From the NCBI RefSeq assembly GCF_000980895.1, contig NZ_LAZX01000086.1:1-64000 (forward strand): a stretch of 64,000 bases of DNA. The letters are read 5' to 3'. Position 1 is the stretch's first letter. Every line of letters begins with the position of its first letter. This document shows, one piece after another, positions 15,716-26,654 of the stretch. The notes beneath the pieces were generated by a model, which worked only from the letters and a program-made list of their open reading frames with translations, was not told the origin of the DNA and searched no databases. This DNA is from Sphingomonas sp. Ag1. GTDB taxonomy: Bacteria > Pseudomonadota > Alphaproteobacteria > Sphingomonadales > Sphingomonadaceae. Both the position numbers and the translations under genes were made by a program.

Positions 15716-16816
15716 TCAATAGCGACCCCAGACGAAGCGCGACGACAAGGCGTAATTCCACACCGCGCCCACCAGCACCCCGGCCAGCGCCGACGCTGCC
15801 CAGGCGCCGTAATGGAAATCGTACAGGAACGCCGCGACCCCGACGTTGGCGACCGCGCCGACCGAGCAGACGACGCAGAACGACACCCATCCGTCCAGCA
15901 ACTGCCGCGCGCCCCTCAGCCGCCGGTCGCGATAGGTCAGCGCATTGTTGAGGAAGAAATTGAACGTCATCGCCGCGCCGGTGGCAGCAATCTGACCGAT
16001 CAGGAACGACGCGCCGGCCACCAGGTGGAGCAGCGCCAGAACGCCCATATGGATGCCGACGCCGATCACCCCGATGGCGGAGAACATCGCAAACCGCACC
16101 GGCACCAGCCGGCCGAAGCGGCGATCGTACAGCGCGATCAGATATTCGAGCGCCACGACATGATCGAGCTTCGATTCCCCCTCGGTCCGAACGCGAAAGA
16201 CATAGGGCAGCTCGCGAAACCGCAGCGGCCGGCCGCCGGCGGTCATGATGTCGAGCAGGATCTTGAACCCAATCCCCGCCAGATGCGGTGCCCGCGCGCG
16301 CACGACGTCGGTGCGCACCATGAAGAACCCGCTCATCGGGTCGGTCAGTCCCACATCCAGCACACGCTGCGACAGCCGCGTGGCGAGCGCCGACTTGCTC
16401 AGCCGGTCGCGATCCCAGTCGCCCGTCCCGCCGCCCTCGACGAAGCGCGACCCCACCACGATGTCGAGCGCCGCGTCCGATCGAAGCGCCGCCAGCATGT
16501 CCGGCAGGATGGTCTCGTCATGCTGCAGGTCGCCGTCGATCACCGCCACCGCGGGGGCGGCGGTCGCGCACATCCCCTCGATACAGGCAGTGGCAAGGCC
16601 CCGCCGCCCGATCCGCTGGATCACGCGCACGCGGCGGTCGATCCGCGCAATCTCGCGCGCCGCCTCGGCCGTCCCGTCCGGGCTGTCGTCGTCGACGAAG
16701 ATCGCTTCCCAGTTGATCCCGGTCAGCGCCTGGTCCAGCCGCGCGACCAGGACCGGGACATTCGCTTTCTCGTTGAACGTCGGGATGACGATGGCGAGGT
16801 CGAGCAGGTCGCTCAC
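15716..16816 (-). CDS. Polyprenyl-phosphate glycosyltransferase (GT2) fused to GtrA
   Basis: The 366-aa protein has two parts. Residues 1-235 form a GT2 domain like dolichyl-phosphate mannose/glucose synthases: IVIPTFNEKANVP, the DxD-type VIDGDLQHD, and SRFVEGGGTGDWDR. Residues about 240-366 form a four-helix GtrA domain (FAMFSAIGVIGVGIHMGVL, NFFLNNALTYRDRR), thought to help move lipid-linked sugars across the membrane. The fusion suggests synthesis and flipping of a polyprenyl-P-sugar in one protein, possibly the donor for the convergent GT39 enzyme. It starts 6 nt after the leuB stop, so it is probably transcribed with leuB. Confidence 0.9.
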   Translation of the reverse strand: MSDLLDLAIVIPTFNEKANVPVLVARLDQALTGINWEAIFVDDDSPDGTAEAAREIARIDRRVRVIQRIGRRGLATACIEGMCATAAPAVAVIDGDLQHDETILPDMLAALRSDAALDIVVGSRFVEGGGTGDWDRDRLSKSALATRLSQRVLDVGLTDPMSGFFMVRTDVVRARAPHLAGIGFKILLDIMTAGGRPLRFRELPYVFRVRTEGESKLDHVVALEYLIALYDRRFGRLVPVRFAMFSAIGVIGVGIHMGVLALLHLVAGASFLIGQIAATGAAMTFNFFLNNALTYRDRRLRGARQLLDGWVSFCVVCSVGAVANVGVAAFLYDFHYGAWAASALAGVLVGAVWNYALSSRFVWGRY

Positions 16817-16822
16817 CCCCGG

Positions 16823-17863
16823 TTACAACGCCCCCAGCACCGCGTCGCCCATCTCCCGGGTGGAACAGGTGCCGCCAAGGTCCGCCGTGCGATGCGTCAC
16901 CAGCGCGCGCGCCACCGCCGCCTCGACCCGGTCGGCCGCGTCCGGCAGCTCCAGCGAATGGCGCAGCATCATCGCGGCGGACAGGATCGTCGCGCACGGA
17001 TTGGCCTTGCCCTGCCCGGCGATGTCGGGCGCCGACCCGTGGATCGGCTCGTACAGCCCCTTGCCCGTGTCATCGAGCGAGGCGGACGGCAGCAGCCCGA
17101 TCGATCCGACGCACATCGATGCCTGGTCGGACAGGATGTCGCCGAAGAGGTTGCCGGTCACGATGACGTCGAACTGCCCCGGATCGCGCACCAGCTGCAT
17201 CGCGGCATTGTCGACATACATGTGGGTCAGCGTGACGTCGGCATATTCCCGCGCCACCTCCGTCACCACGTCGCGCCACAATTGCGACGTTTCCAGCACA
17301 TTGGCCTTGTCGACCGAGCACAGCCGCCCGCCGCGCCGGCGTGCCGCCTCGAACCCCGCCACCGCGATCCGCGCCACTTCGCCCTCGTCATAGCTCATCA
17401 GGTCATAACCCTGACGTAGCCCCGCGGCCGTGGTGCGCATCCCCTTTTCGCCGAAATAGACGTCGCCGTTCAGCTCGCGCACGATCAGCAGGTCGATGGT
17501 GCGCGCCACCTCGGGCCGCAGCGCGGAGGCATCCTCCAGGCCTGGGAACAGCTTTGCCGGCCGCAGGTTCGCGAACAGCGACAATTCCTTGCGCAATCCC
17601 AGGATCGCCTGTTCCGGGCGCAGCCCCCGCTCCAGCGCGTCGCAGGAAGGGTCGCCGACCGACCCGAACAGGATCGCGTCCGCGCGATGCGCCAGCTCCA
17701 GCGTCTCGGGTGGCAGCGGCTCGCCCGTCGCATGATAGGCCGCGCCGCCCACCAGCGCGCTTTCAAACGCGAGCGGCAGGTCCAGCGCCTCCAGCACGCG
17801 GCGCGCCTCCGCCGTCACTTCGGGTCCGATGCCGTCACCCGGCAGGATTGCGATCAGGGCCAT
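16823..17863 (-). CDS. leuB: 3-isopropylmalate dehydrogenase
   Basis: LeuB oxidatively decarboxylates 3-isopropylmalate in leucine synthesis. The product is 346 aa, a normal length. Family marks include [10 protein letters not shown] at the N-terminus, [66 protein letters not shown] and [18 protein letters not shown]. Catalytic residues lie in the RELNGD/SVDKAN segments. There is no leuC/leuD in the window. Downstream lies a glycosyltransferase gene, unrelated in pathway but only 6 nt away. Confidence 0.97.
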   Translation of the reverse strand: MALIAILPGDGIGPEVTAEARRVLEALDLPLAFESALVGGAAYHATGEPLPPETLELAHRADAILFGSVGDPSCDALERGLRPEQAILGLRKELSLFANLRPAKLFPGLEDASALRPEVARTIDLLIVRELNGDVYFGEKGMRTTAAGLRQGYDLMSYDEGEVARIAVAGFEAARRRGGRLCSVDKANVLETSQLWRDVVTEVAREYADVTLTHMYVDNAAMQLVRDPGQFDVIVTGNLFGDILSDQASMCVGSIGLLPSASLDDTGKGLYEPIHGSAPDIAGQGKANPCATILSAAMMLRHSLELPDAADRVEAAVARALVTHRTADLGGTCSTREMGDAVLGAL

Positions 17864-17923
17864 GCGTGCCTCCAGGCGAAACGGGGATGCGAACGGTACC
17901 GTTCCTTGCCGCCCGGCAGGGTC

Positions 17924-18655
17924 TCACGCAACCGCTCTGTGCAGCCGGTCGATCAGCCGCTCGCGCGCCGCCAGCGTTTCCGCCTGCCGATCAAGCAGGA
18001 TGCTGCGCGCCAGGAACCGCCCGGTGATCGCCAGCCCGGCAAAGATGTCGGGCCAATCCGCCGCGCCCCCTGCCGCCAGGAACGCGGGCAGCGGCAGCAA
18101 CCGGTCCTCATATCCCGCCGCCGCCGCGCGGCTCACCGCGCCGCCAGACCGCGGGCTGACATAGCCGATATCCGCCTGCGCCCCCGTCGCCACGCAGCGC
18201 CCCAGATCAAGGCCAAAGCCAAGCTCCGACAGCAGCAGCAGCTCGTACCGCGCCAGCGGCGCCGCCCAGCCGCGTGCCGCCGGCGCCGCATCGATCGCGT
18301 CGAGCACCCCCGACAGCGCCTGATACAGCCAGGGATAGGGATGCGCCTCGGGCAGCGCGGCGGCGGTCAGCGCGGTCAGCCACTCCAGCGCGGCCGCCGG
18401 CAGCGGCTCGCCATGCAAGGGCGCCCGGCTGCGCACCAGTTCGGCGGTCAGCGCCGGGAGCTGGCTGTCGGTCCGCGCCCGCCATTCGCCGATGATGATG
18501 TTGGCCGGCTGCAATACGGGGCGCAGCGCGCGCGACCGGCCGCCGCGGACATAGCCGGCCTGCACGCCATCATCGCCGGTCAGCGCACGGACGACGGCGC
18601 CATGCTCGCCATGCGCCCGGCTCGACAGGATGATGGCGGTCGCGGTCAGGCGCAT
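17924..18655 (-). CDS. recO: DNA repair protein RecO
   Basis: RecO works with RecF/RecR to load RecA onto gapped DNA. The product is 243 aa. The N-terminal OB fold starts with [25 protein letters not shown] and continues with [25 protein letters not shown]; the helical part follows ([27 protein letters not shown]). The usual zinc-binding cysteines of some RecO proteins are reduced here to one visible cysteine in DLGRCVATG. It lies 60 nt upstream of leuB on the same strand and downstream of the DUF192 lipoprotein. Confidence 0.92.
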   Translation of the reverse strand: MRLTATAIILSSRAHGEHGAVVRALTGDDGVQAGYVRGGRSRALRPVLQPANIIIGEWRARTDSQLPALTAELVRSRAPLHGEPLPAAALEWLTALTAAALPEAHPYPWLYQALSGVLDAIDAAPAARGWAAPLARYELLLLSELGFGLDLGRCVATGAQADIGYVSPRSGGAVSRAAAAGYEDRLLPLPAFLAAGGAADWPDIFAGLAITGRFLARSILLDRQAETLAARERLIDRLHRAVA

Positions 18656-18737
18656 GGGGCGAGAGATAGGCGCTCGCCCATCATCGCGCCATGCTGGCCG
18701 CTATTCGCCGCGCCGCCTCCGTCGCGGCGCCCGGCCG

Positions 18738-19223
18738 TCACTTGTTCCAAGAAACCTTGTCGCCTTCCGCAATGCCCAGTTCGGCCGATCGGCCGCCGTT
18801 CAGTTCCAGCACCGCGCTCACCGGTTCCCCCGACGGCACCTGCGCCTCGGAGAAGGGCACGGTATTCTCCGCGATGCGGGCGATCGTCCCGTCCGGCCGG
18901 ATGAAGATGATGTCGAGCGGCGATGGCGTGTTCTTCATCCAGAAGCTCGCCTCACGCGGGCCGCCGCCGTCCGGCGGATAGGGCGCGAACAGCATGCCGC
19001 CATCCTTGGGGATATCGGTACGGTACATCAGCCCACGCTGCTGCTTCTCGGGCGTGTCCGCCACTTCGACCCGGAACACGTGCCGCCCGTTCGCGCTCGC
19101 GATCGTCACCTCGGTCAGCGGCGCTTTCGCGCGCTCGTCGCTGGCCGTCGCGGCGGCGTCACGGCCGGTACACGCCGCAGCGCCCAGCAGGAACGCCAGC
19201 GAGGCCATCGCCAACAGCTTCAT
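18738..19223 (-). CDS. DUF192 lipoprotein
   Basis: The product is 161 aa. From the ATG at 19223 it starts with the lipoprotein signal MKLLAMASLAFLLGAAAC, with C18 as the probable lipidated residue. The DUF192 domain follows: VFRVEVADTPEKQQRGLMYR, GMLFAPYPPDGG, SFWMKNTPSPLDIIFIRPDG and SAVLELNGGRSAELGIAEGD. The family's function is not known. A TTG at 19229 is also in frame and would overlap the upstream stop, but the ATG places the signal peptide best. The gene follows the cold-shock gene by 2 nt, which suggests coupled expression. Confidence 0.9.
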   Translation of the reverse strand: MKLLAMASLAFLLGAAACTGRDAAATASDERAKAPLTEVTIASANGRHVFRVEVADTPEKQQRGLMYRTDIPKDGGMLFAPYPPDGGGPREASFWMKNTPSPLDIIFIRPDGTIARIAENTVPFSEAQVPSGEPVSAVLELNGGRSAELGIAEGDKVSWNK

Positions 19224-19225
19224 CG

Positions 19226-19786
19226 TCAATTCTCCCGTGTCACGCTCACGGCCATCGGCCCCTTGCGCCCGTCCACGATGCGGGCGCGCAGCCTCTGGTC
19301 GGGCAACACTTCACTGATGTCGCCGCGGCGCAATGTTTCCATATGGACGAAGATATCGCCCGGCACGTCGTCGCGCACCAGGAAACCATATCCCTTCAGC
19401 CGATTGAACCATTTCACCGCCACCGGCTCCCAGTCGCCCGCCTCGTCGACCAGGGTGGCGGGATCGATGCGGCTGGTCGGGCGCGGTGTGGGCTCGATCG
19501 CGGTGGTCGTGTCAATCGACAGGATCTCGCGCGCCTGAAACCCCCGCTCGCGCCGCACCACCATCGCGTCGATCCGCGTCCCTTCGGGCAGGCTGCGGCG
19601 GCCAAGTGGCTGCAAAACCGAAAAGTGGATCAGCACGTCGCCAAAGGACGCATCGTCCGGCACCAGAAAGCCAAAGCCGCGCGTCACGTCGAACCACTTC
19701 AACGCACCGGCCACACGTACGCCATCTTCCTCGCCAGCACTGGCGGCGTCGGGGCCTTGTCTGGCCTCGGACGGTTCGCTTTGCAT
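19226..19786 (-). CDS. Double cold-shock-domain protein
   Basis: The 186-aa protein contains two cold-shock domains. The first starts [19 protein letters not shown] (RNP1-like), with DVLIHFSVL as RNP2. The second reads [18 protein letters not shown], then [13 protein letters not shown] linker of about 40 residues rich in Thr/Pro joins them. Cold-shock domains bind single-stranded RNA or DNA; two-domain forms are known in alphaproteobacteria. The start at ATG 19786 ([11 protein letters not shown]) has a purine-rich site upstream (AGGGGAAAG). It lies 75 nt downstream of recX and is tightly linked to the DUF192 lipoprotein. Confidence 0.92.
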   Translation of the reverse strand: MQSEPSEARQGPDAASAGEEDGVRVAGALKWFDVTRGFGFLVPDDASFGDVLIHFSVLQPLGRRSLPEGTRIDAMVVRRERGFQAREILSIDTTTAIEPTPRPTSRIDPATLVDEAGDWEPVAVKWFNRLKGYGFLVRDDVPGDIFVHMETLRRGDISEVLPDQRLRARIVDGRKGPMAVSVTREN

Positions 19787-19861
19787 TGTTCTTTCCCCTG
19801 GGCGGGACGCTAGCATGGTTGTGGCGGCGCACAATATCTTCCTGCGAAAACAAGGCGTGCG

Positions 19862-20383
19862 TCACGCTTCCGGTATGTCGCCCGGCGCGGCCGCGACGAT
19901 CTGCCGCGCCAGGGCGAAGGAATGGCCCGCGCGCAGCATCGCCGCCATGTGCCGCTGACGGCCGCGCTCGTCCGCCGGCGCGCTCGCAAACGGCCCGATC
20001 CGCCGCCGCCGGGCAAAGGCCAGCGCGCTTTCCAGCGCCTGCTCGCCGCTCTGCTCCACCAGCTCGGCAATATCCTCGCCCGCGATTCGCGCCGCCTTCA
20101 GCGCCTGGCCCACGCGCCCAGCGCCATAGCCGCGCCGCGCGAGCGATCGCGCCCGCGCCTCGGCAAAGGCGCGGTCATCGATATAGCCGAGCTCGGCCAT
20201 CCGGTCGGCGATCGCGGCCGGATCCGCCGCGGCGGGGCCGTCCCAGCCCCGCTCGCGCACCTTGCGGGCCAGATATTCGGCCAATTTGCCCCTGGTCGTC
20301 GCGAACCGCGCCACGTAACGCAGCGCCAGATCCTCCAGCGCACGGCGGTCGAGCGGGGGCGGCGTACGGCGGCTATTCGTCAT
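19862..20383 (-). CDS. recX: Regulatory protein RecX
   Basis: RecX modulates RecA filament growth. The product is 173 aa and all-helical, with three repeat-like helical bundles: LEDLALRYVARFATTRGKLAEYLARKV, LGYIDDRAFAEARARSLARRGYGAGRVGQAL, and a third around SALAFARRRRIGPF. The first two are typical RecX motifs. It is not next to recA; the closest repair gene is recO about 1.2 kb downstream on the same strand. It is divergent from the fatty acyl-AMP ligase. Confidence 0.9.
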   Translation of the reverse strand: MTNSRRTPPPLDRRALEDLALRYVARFATTRGKLAEYLARKVRERGWDGPAAADPAAIADRMAELGYIDDRAFAEARARSLARRGYGAGRVGQALKAARIAGEDIAELVEQSGEQALESALAFARRRRIGPFASAPADERGRQRHMAAMLRAGHSFALARQIVAAAPGDIPEA

Positions 20384-20510
20384 GCGCCTTTATGTTGCCA
20401 CACTGCCATCGGAATTTGAACGTGGCGAACCGTCAGTTGGCCGGCCTCCGGAAAAAGCCGGTGTGCAGGTCCGAAACAGGCACACTAACGAGATTTTGAG
20501 CAAACCGACC

Positions 20511-22244
20511 ATGACGAGCGCGACCCTGATCCCCACCCCGAGCAGCGACGCACGACCGCGCCGCTTCGCCGATTTCGACACGCTCGGCGAAGCGCTGGAT
20601 TATGCCGCTGAGGGCGATCGCGGGCTGAACTTCCACGATGCGCGCGGCACGCTGGTGCGCCCCTACCCCTTCCGCGAGCTGCGCGACGACGCGAAGCAGG
20701 CCGCCTATCGCCTGATCGCCGCGGGCATCACGCCGGGCGATCGCGTCGCGCTGGTTGCGGAAACCAGCGCCGAATTCGCCGCCTTGTTCTTCGGCACCGT
20801 CTATGCCGGCGCCTGGCCGGTGCCGCTGCCGCTGCCGACCTCGTTCGGCGGCAAGGATTCCTACATCGATCAGCTGCGCGTCCAGCTCACGAGCTGCGAT
20901 CCCGTCATGCTGATCTATCCGCCCGAGCTGTCGGAAATGGCCGGCGCGGCGGCGGCAGCCGTCGGCACGCAGGGCCTCGACTGGGCCGATCTTCTCGCTC
21001 GCCCCGCCGATGCCGTCGATCTGCCGCAGGCGTCGGGCAGCGACATCGCCTATCTGCAATATTCCAGCGGCTCGACGCGCTTCCCCCACGGTGTCGCGAT
21101 CACGCACCATGCGCTGCTCAACAATCTCGCCGCGCACGCGCACGGCATGCAGCTGATCGAAAGCGACCGCTGCATCTCCTGGCTCCCCTGGTACCATGAC
21201 ATGGGCCTCGTCGGCTGCTTCCTGTCGCCGATCGCCAACCAGGTGTCGGTCGATTACCTCAAGACCGAGGATTTCGCCCGCCGCCCGCTCGCCTGGCTCG
21301 ATCTCATCACCCGCAACCCGGGCACCTCGATCAGCTATTCGCCGACCTTCGGCTACGACATCTGCGCGCGCCGCATGTCGAGCCAGACCAAGGCCGCCGA
21401 CCGCTTCGATCTGTCGCGCTGGCGCCTCGCCGGCAATGGCGCGGACATGATCCGGCCCGACGTCATGCAGGGCTTCGTCGATGCCTTCGCCGATGCCGGC
21501 TTCCAGGCCAGCGCCTTCCTTCCCTCCTACGGCCTTGCCGAGGCGACGCTGGCGGTCTCCATCATGCCGCCGGGCGAGGGGATCCGCGTCGAGCTGGTGG
21601 AGGAAACGCAGCTCTCCGGCGTCCCCGCCGGCCAGGATCGCCCGCAACGCTATCGCGCGATCGTGAATTGCGGAAAGCCGGTGCGCGACATGCTGGTGGA
21701 GATCCGCGAGGAGGACGGCACCGTCCTTCCCGAGCGCGCGATCGGGAAGGTGTGGTGCAGCGGCCCGTCGCTGATGGTCGGCTATTTCCGCGATGATCCC
21801 GCGACCGCCGCCTGCATGGTCGACGGCTGGCTCGACACCGGCGACATGGGCTATATGTCGGATGGCTACATCTACATCGTCGGCCGCGCCAAGGACATGA
21901 TCATCGTCAACGGCCGCAATCACTGGCCGCAGGACATCGAATGGGCGGTGGAGCAGCTCCCCGGCTTCAAGCAGGGCGACATCGCCGCCTTCGCGATCAC
22001 CACGCCGGGCGGTGAGGAAACCCCCGCCGTCCTCGTCCAGTGCCGCACCTCCGACGTGGAGGAACGCAGCCGCCTGCGCGACGAGATCCGCGATCGCGTC
22101 CGCGCGGTGACGGGCATGAATTGCGTGATCGAACTCGTGCCGCCGCGCACCTTGCCGCGCACCAGCTCGGGCAAGCTCAGCCGCGCCAAGGCGCGCAACC
22201 TCTATCTGTCGGGTGAGATCAAGCCTTACGCGGTCGCCGCCTGA
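20511..22244 (+). CDS. Fatty acyl-AMP ligase (FAAL-like AMP-binding enzyme)
   Basis: This is an adenylate-forming enzyme of 577 aa that activates fatty acids with ATP. The P-loop-like motif is LQYSSGSTRFPHGVAITH (about residue 181), where the usual TGxPKG is replaced in the FAAL manner. WLPWYHDMGLVG, YGLAEATLAVS, WLDTGDMGY and KDMIIVNGRNHWPQDIE are characteristic of FAAL rather than FACL enzymes. The C-terminal lysine motif is RTSSGKLSRAKA. FAALs pass acyl-AMP to acyl carriers, often in lipid or polyketide pathways, but no carrier protein or synthase is nearby. The start at ATG 20511 gives the normal family N-terminus. It is divergent from recX. Confidence 0.88.
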   Translation: MTSATLIPTPSSDARPRRFADFDTLGEALDYAAEGDRGLNFHDARGTLVRPYPFRELRDDAKQAAYRLIAAGITPGDRVALVAETSAEFAALFFGTVYAGAWPVPLPLPTSFGGKDSYIDQLRVQLTSCDPVMLIYPPELSEMAGAAAAAVGTQGLDWADLLARPADAVDLPQASGSDIAYLQYSSGSTRFPHGVAITHHALLNNLAAHAHGMQLIESDRCISWLPWYHDMGLVGCFLSPIANQVSVDYLKTEDFARRPLAWLDLITRNPGTSISYSPTFGYDICARRMSSQTKAADRFDLSRWRLAGNGADMIRPDVMQGFVDAFADAGFQASAFLPSYGLAEATLAVSIMPPGEGIRVELVEETQLSGVPAGQDRPQRYRAIVNCGKPVRDMLVEIREEDGTVLPERAIGKVWCSGPSLMVGYFRDDPATAACMVDGWLDTGDMGYMSDGYIYIVGRAKDMIIVNGRNHWPQDIEWAVEQLPGFKQGDIAAFAITTPGGEETPAVLVQCRTSDVEERSRLRDEIRDRVRAVTGMNCVIELVPPRTLPRTSSGKLSRAKARNLYLSGEIKPYAVAA

Positions 22245-22304
22245 GGCATCGCGGCCCGGCGCCGGCGGCCCGGTCAGGGCGCCGGCACCGGGCACGCCGA
22301 TGGA

Positions 22305-22529
22305 TCAGGCGATATGCAGGTCCAGCTCGCGCCGGTGCGCGCGCGCCTTCGCGGTCAGCACGATATGCCCGCGCTTCTCCTGCACCCAGCCCTGCCGGGT
22401 CAGCGCGTTCAATGTCATCGGACAATCACCGCGCGAAATCATGAGATTCGGTCCCGCGGCTCGCGCGGAGCCCAGGATACGTTCGAGCAACTCAGCGGTC
22501 AGCCAAGCGCCATCATCTTGCTGTCCCAA
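22305..22529 (-). CDS. Small hypothetical protein with winged-helix-like C-terminus
   Basis: This is a small protein of about 74 aa if started at TTG 22529. That start has a GGGGGG stretch 6-7 nt upstream on the minus strand. An upstream start would add residues that look non-coding (ATITRAAVNPWG). The body reads WLTAELLERILGSARAAGPN and then TLNALTRQGWVQEKRGHIVLTAKARAHRR. The latter resembles the recognition helix and wing of a MarR/ArsR-type winged helix (LxxRGWV...G...LT). I do not recognise a named family. It converges on the FAAL gene with 60 nt between them. Confidence 0.5.
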   Translation of the reverse strand: MGQQDDGAWLTAELLERILGSARAAGPNLMISRGDCPMTLNALTRQGWVQEKRGHIVLTAKARAHRRELDLHIA

Positions 22530-22752
22530 AGCGACCCCCCAAGGGTTTACGGCAGCCCTCGTTATTGTGGCTGAAAGACAACGATCCCTTAACAAAATCA
22601 ACCGATTCGCAGGTGCCGGACGCCCCGATTCGACGAATCATCGGTGAGTTGCACGACTGCTGCGACGGCGCGGGAATAGCTCCCCAATCACCGCCTGTTT
22701 GCCGCTCCGGGAGACCCGCCGGCCCGGCCGAAAAGCCGGCCCGGCGTCGCCA

Positions 22753-24690
<1,938 letters not shown>

Positions 24691-24801
24691 GCATCATCTC
24701 CTTTTTTGAGCCTGATGGCCGCTGAAGGTGATGATTGGCAACCGTCTTGGTAAACCCCGCGGCGGCGCGATTGCCGGGCGCGCGGCGACCGGGGTGCCGG
24801 G

Positions 24802-25419
24802 TCAGCCCAGCTGCGCCTGCACCCCGTCGATCACGAACTGCACCGCCAGCGCGGCCAGCAGCACTCCCAGAAGGCGCGTGATAACCGCCTCCATCTTGTG
24901 CCCCATCAGCCGCATCAGCGGCCCGGCGGCGATCAGCGCGGCCAGCGTGATCAGCAGCACCGATCCGAGCGCCGCGAACACGACCAGCGACTGGTTCAGC
25001 CCGTTGCTGCCGCTCATCAGCAGCATGACGCTGGCGATCGATCCCGGCCCCGCGATCATCGGCATCGCCATGGGGAAGATCGACACATCCTCCACCTCTT
25101 CCAGCGCGACGGCGGCGGCACGATCCTCGCGGCGCTGGGTGCGCTTCTCGAACACCATTTCCAGCGCGATCAGGAACAGCATGATTCCGCCGGCGATCTG
25201 GAACGACGCCAGCTCGATCCCCAGGCCCTTCAGCAATTCCTCGCCGAACAGCGCAAAGACAAGCAGGATGGTCGTCGCCACGCCGACCGCGCGGATCGCC
25301 ATCGACCGGCGCTGCGCCGACGAGGCGTCGCCGGTCAGCCCGGCATAGATCGGCGCGCACCCCGGCGGATCGATGATCACGAAAAACGTGATGAAGGAGG
25401 AGATGAACAGCTCAACCAT
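24802..25419 (-). CDS. MarC/UPF0056 family integral membrane protein
   Basis: The product is 205 aa with six predicted membrane segments, matching the MarC family. Marks are FFVIIDPPGCAPIYAGLTG near the N-terminus (family motif xxDPxGxxP) and AMPMIAGPGSIASVMLLM in the middle. A hydrophilic loop (KRTQRREDRAAAVALEEVEDVS) links the two halves. Despite the name, MarC proteins are not shown to be antibiotic efflux pumps; the function is unknown. It lies 66 nt after folD on the same strand. Confidence 0.9.
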   Translation of the reverse strand: MVELFISSFITFFVIIDPPGCAPIYAGLTGDASSAQRRSMAIRAVGVATTILLVFALFGEELLKGLGIELASFQIAGGIMLFLIALEMVFEKRTQRREDRAAAVALEEVEDVSIFPMAMPMIAGPGSIASVMLLMSGSNGLNQSLVVFAALGSVLLITLAALIAAGPLMRLMGHKMEAVITRLLGVLLAALAVQFVIDGVQAQLG

Positions 25420-25485
25420 GATGATGCCCCCCCAGGCAGATCGTCCAGGCGTTTAACAATGCGTGCGGCCGCGATGCCGCGGGCA

Positions 25486-26355
25486 TCAGATCGCCGTTGC
25501 CAGCGTGATTCCTTCACGGCGTGCGGCAGACACCAGGGTGTTCCGCAGCAGCACCGCGATCGTCATCGGGCCGACGCCGCCCGGCACCGGCGTCATCGCG
25601 CCTGCCACTTCGGCGCAGGCCGGGTCGATATCGCCGACCAGCCCCTCGTCGGTGCGGTTGATGCCGACATCGATCAGCGTCGCGCCCGGCTTGATCCAGT
25701 CGGGCTTCACCATCTTGGCACGGCCGACCGCCGCGACGACGATGTCGGCGCGCTTCACCACCGCCGGCAGGTCGCGGGTGCGCGAATGGGCGACCGTCAC
25801 GGTGCAGCTTTCGCCGATCAGCAATTGCGCCATCGGCTTGCCGACGATGTTGGACCGGCCGATCACCACCGCGTCCTTGCCGCTCAAATCCCCCAGCACA
25901 TCGCGCAGCAGCAACAGGCAGCCATAAGGCGTGCAGGGCACGAATCCCGGCAGGCCGGTCGCCAGCCGCCCGGCGTTCACCGGGTGAAAACCGTCGACGT
26001 CCTTGTCGGGATCAATGCGCGTGATGATCGCGCTTTCATCGAGATGCCCCGGCAGCGGCAGCTGCACGAGGATGCCGTCCACCGCCGGATCGGCGTTCAG
26101 CTGGTCGACCAGCCGCTCCAGCATGTCCTGCGTCGTATCGGCCGGCAGGCGATGCTCGATGCTCTCCATCCCCGCCGCCACCGTGGCCTTGCCCTTGGAC
26201 CGGACATAAACCGCCGACGCCGGATCCTCGCCGACCAGCACTACGGCCAGCCCCGGCTTGCGCCCGGCTTCGCGGGCGACCTGAGCCACGCCTTCTGCCA
26301 CCTGCGCGCGCACATCCGCCGCGAAGGCCTTTCCGTCGATGATCCGTGCCGTCAT
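25486..26355 (-). CDS. folD: Bifunctional methylenetetrahydrofolate dehydrogenase/cyclohydrolase
   Basis: FolD interconverts 5,10-methylene-THF and 10-formyl-THF for one-carbon metabolism. The product is 289 aa. The active-site lysine is in [16 protein letters not shown] (YVxxK motif). [56 protein letters not shown] and [19 protein letters not shown] are all family signatures. Its ATG overlaps the DUF167 stop by 4 nt (ATGA), so translation is likely coupled to the upstream small genes. Confidence 0.98.
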   Translation of the reverse strand: MTARIIDGKAFAADVRAQVAEGVAQVAREAGRKPGLAVVLVGEDPASAVYVRSKGKATVAAGMESIEHRLPADTTQDMLERLVDQLNADPAVDGILVQLPLPGHLDESAIITRIDPDKDVDGFHPVNAGRLATGLPGFVPCTPYGCLLLLRDVLGDLSGKDAVVIGRSNIVGKPMAQLLIGESCTVTVAHSRTRDLPAVVKRADIVVAAVGRAKMVKPDWIKPGATLIDVGINRTDEGLVGDIDPACAEVAGAMTPVPGGVGPMTIAVLLRNTLVSAARREGITLATAI

Positions 26356-26654
26356 GGTTGAGCGCCATAGAGGCTCGCCGCGCGCCGCGCCAGCATGTCG
26401 CTGTCGCCGCTGAGCAAAAGCCGCTTGATCCGCGCGGTCTCGCCAGCGACCAGCCGAACGGCGCTGCGCGGCACCCCGAATGTCTTGGCGACCAGCGCGA
26501 TCACCGCTTCATTGGCCGCACCGTCGACCGGCGGCGCGCAGACCCGCGCCGCCAGATGTTCATCGGTTCCCGCTGCCAGCACCTCCTTCGAGGCGCGCGG
26601 CGTTACCCTGACCGCGATCGCCAGCCCTTCGGGAACCGGGCGCCAGGCGCTCAG
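26352..26654 (-). CDS. DUF167/YggU family protein, probable CTG start
   Basis: This UPF0235 protein is about 100 aa. The conserved core is [15 protein letters not shown], followed by [42 protein letters not shown]. The first ordinary start (GTG 26582) would remove the conserved N-terminal strand. Reading upstream in frame gives [17 protein letters not shown] from a CTG at 26654. That CTG overlaps the yggT stop as CTGA, the same 4-nt geometry as the other junctions here. No ATG, GTG or TTG occurs in that stretch, so CTG initiation is inferred. Function is unknown; it is commonly next to yggT. Confidence 0.8.
   Translation of the reverse strand: MSAWRPVPEGLAIAVRVTPRASKEVLAAGTDEHLAARVCAPPVDGAANEAVIALVAKTFGVPRSAVRLVAGETARIKRLLLSGDSDMLARRAASLYGAQP

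Noticed and set aside
20418..20430. GAAC-N5-GAAC near the recX start, considered as an SOS (LexA) box
   Set aside because: The alphaproteobacterial LexA site needs GTTC-N7-GTTC (or its complement); the spacer here is 5 nt.
22705..22752. GCCGGCCCGGC direct repeats after acsA, considered as a terminator
   Set aside because: They form only a 5-bp stem with no U-tract on the minus strand.
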